Below, in pieces: positions 31,664 to 31,826 of a stretch of 31,826 nt of DNA. Position 1 is the first letter of the stretch; every line of letters starts with the position of its first letter. Made by a program: the position numbers and the translations under genes. The notes under the pieces were generated by a model. The model was not told where the DNA came from and did not search any database. It saw only the letters and a program-made list of their open reading frames with translations. Source of the stretch: Casp-actino8 sp046082625 (lineage in GTDB: Bacteria > Actinomycetota > Acidimicrobiia > Acidimicrobiales > Ilumatobacteraceae); contig JBJTYE010000142.1 in NCBI GenBank assembly GCA_046082625.1, forward strand, positions 1 to 31,826. Direction: 5' to 3'.

Positions 31664-31666
31664 GGT
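31661..31666 (+). promoter_or_regulatory. Possible -10 element upstream of the lipoprotein gene (TAAGGT)
   Basis: TAAGGT fits TANNNT but includes the TAA stop of the DUF255 gene, so the match may be chance. It would leave a leader of about 60 bases with a GAGGAG ribosome-binding site. Confidence 0.25.
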
Positions 31667-31735
31667 CCACCCGAGACACAGGCTTCCCGGCGACGGTCGT
31701 CGGGACGGGTGTCCGACGAGGAGATGAACGTCGAC

Positions 31736-31826
31736 ATGAACACGGCACGCAGTACTTCGAAAATCCTGATGGCGCTGGCGGCGACCTCGCTGTTCGTGGC
31801 AGCGTGCGGAGGCGACGATCCTGTGG
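31736..31826 (+). CDS. Lipoprotein signal peptide, start of a truncated gene
   Basis: Only 30 codons are present; the gene runs off the right edge. It reads MNTARSTSKILMALAATSLFVAACGGDDPV, with a basic N-terminus, hydrophobic stretch and a lipobox ending in VAAC (C24) followed by Gly-Gly-Asp-Asp. This is a type II signal peptide, as in many actinobacterial solute-binding or secreted lipoproteins. GAGGAG lies 12 bases before the ATG at 31736. An in-frame ATG at 31724 directly after GAGGAG is possible but less well spaced. The mature function cannot be told. Confidence 0.75.
   Translation, partial: MNTARSTSKILMALAATSLFVAACGGDDPV

Noticed and set aside
1..31826. Mobile element, prophage, toxin-antitoxin or defence island
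   Set aside because: No transposase, integrase, direct-repeat borders, tRNA target sites or defence domains are seen; gene content is housekeeping throughout.

Overview
This is a GC-rich, almost completely gene-packed chromosomal segment of an actinomycete-type bacterium, most likely from class Acidimicrobiia or a nearby deep actinobacterial lineage. The grounds are gene content (a MshC-type mycothiol ligase, an NADPH:F420 oxidoreductase with an F420/LLM-type oxidoreductase, the PIM genes pgsA-patA-pimA, an InhA-like enoyl reductase), Thr-rich extracytoplasmic linkers, and gene order. From memory, much of the order follows the Mycobacterium tuberculosis Rv2572c-Rv2614c region (thrS-HIT-pgsA-patA-pimA ... 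pdxS-pdxT-yebC ... ruvCAB ... yajC-secD-secF-apt-relA-hisS-aspS). The class assignment is inference. I see no phage, IS, CRISPR, rRNA or tRNA, and no gene-free stretch above 300 bases.

From the left end on the minus strand: a cut NUDIX hydrolase, aspS and hisS (unit hisS-aspS-nudix); yajC-secD-secF-apt-relA (Sec accessory subunits, adenine salvage, (p)ppGpp metabolism); ruvC-ruvA-ruvB-queA-tgt (Holliday-junction processing plus queuosine tRNA modification); bcp; pdxS-pdxT-yebC (PLP synthase and a YebC regulator); pimA-lemA-htpX-DUF3048 (phosphatidylinositol mannosyltransferase with envelope proteins). A single plus-strand LLM oxidoreductase gene sits at 20425-21339 between pimA and patA. It is divergent from pimA and tail-to-tail with patA. 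Then come patA, pgsA, a small unknown membrane protein, a HIT protein, thrS and plsC, then mshC and npdG, all minus. The right end switches to plus: fabI/inhA-like, a DUF255 (YyaL-type) protein and the start of a lipoprotein gene.

Functionally the window combines translation (three aminoacyl-tRNA synthetases, Q-tRNA modification), export, recombination, cofactor supply (PLP, F420H2, mycothiol) and inositol-lipid envelope synthesis. PIM and mycothiol pathways both draw on inositol phosphate, and NpdG can supply F420H2 to LLM-type enzymes.

No convincing new multi-gene system is present. The most interesting pattern is regulatory: at least eight, and perhaps ten, genes carry an actinobacterial -10 hexamer (TANNNT or TATAAT-like) ending 6-8 bases before the start codon, with little or no Shine-Dalgarno sequence. 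This is the arrangement expected for leaderless mRNAs, and it also helped fix several start codons.
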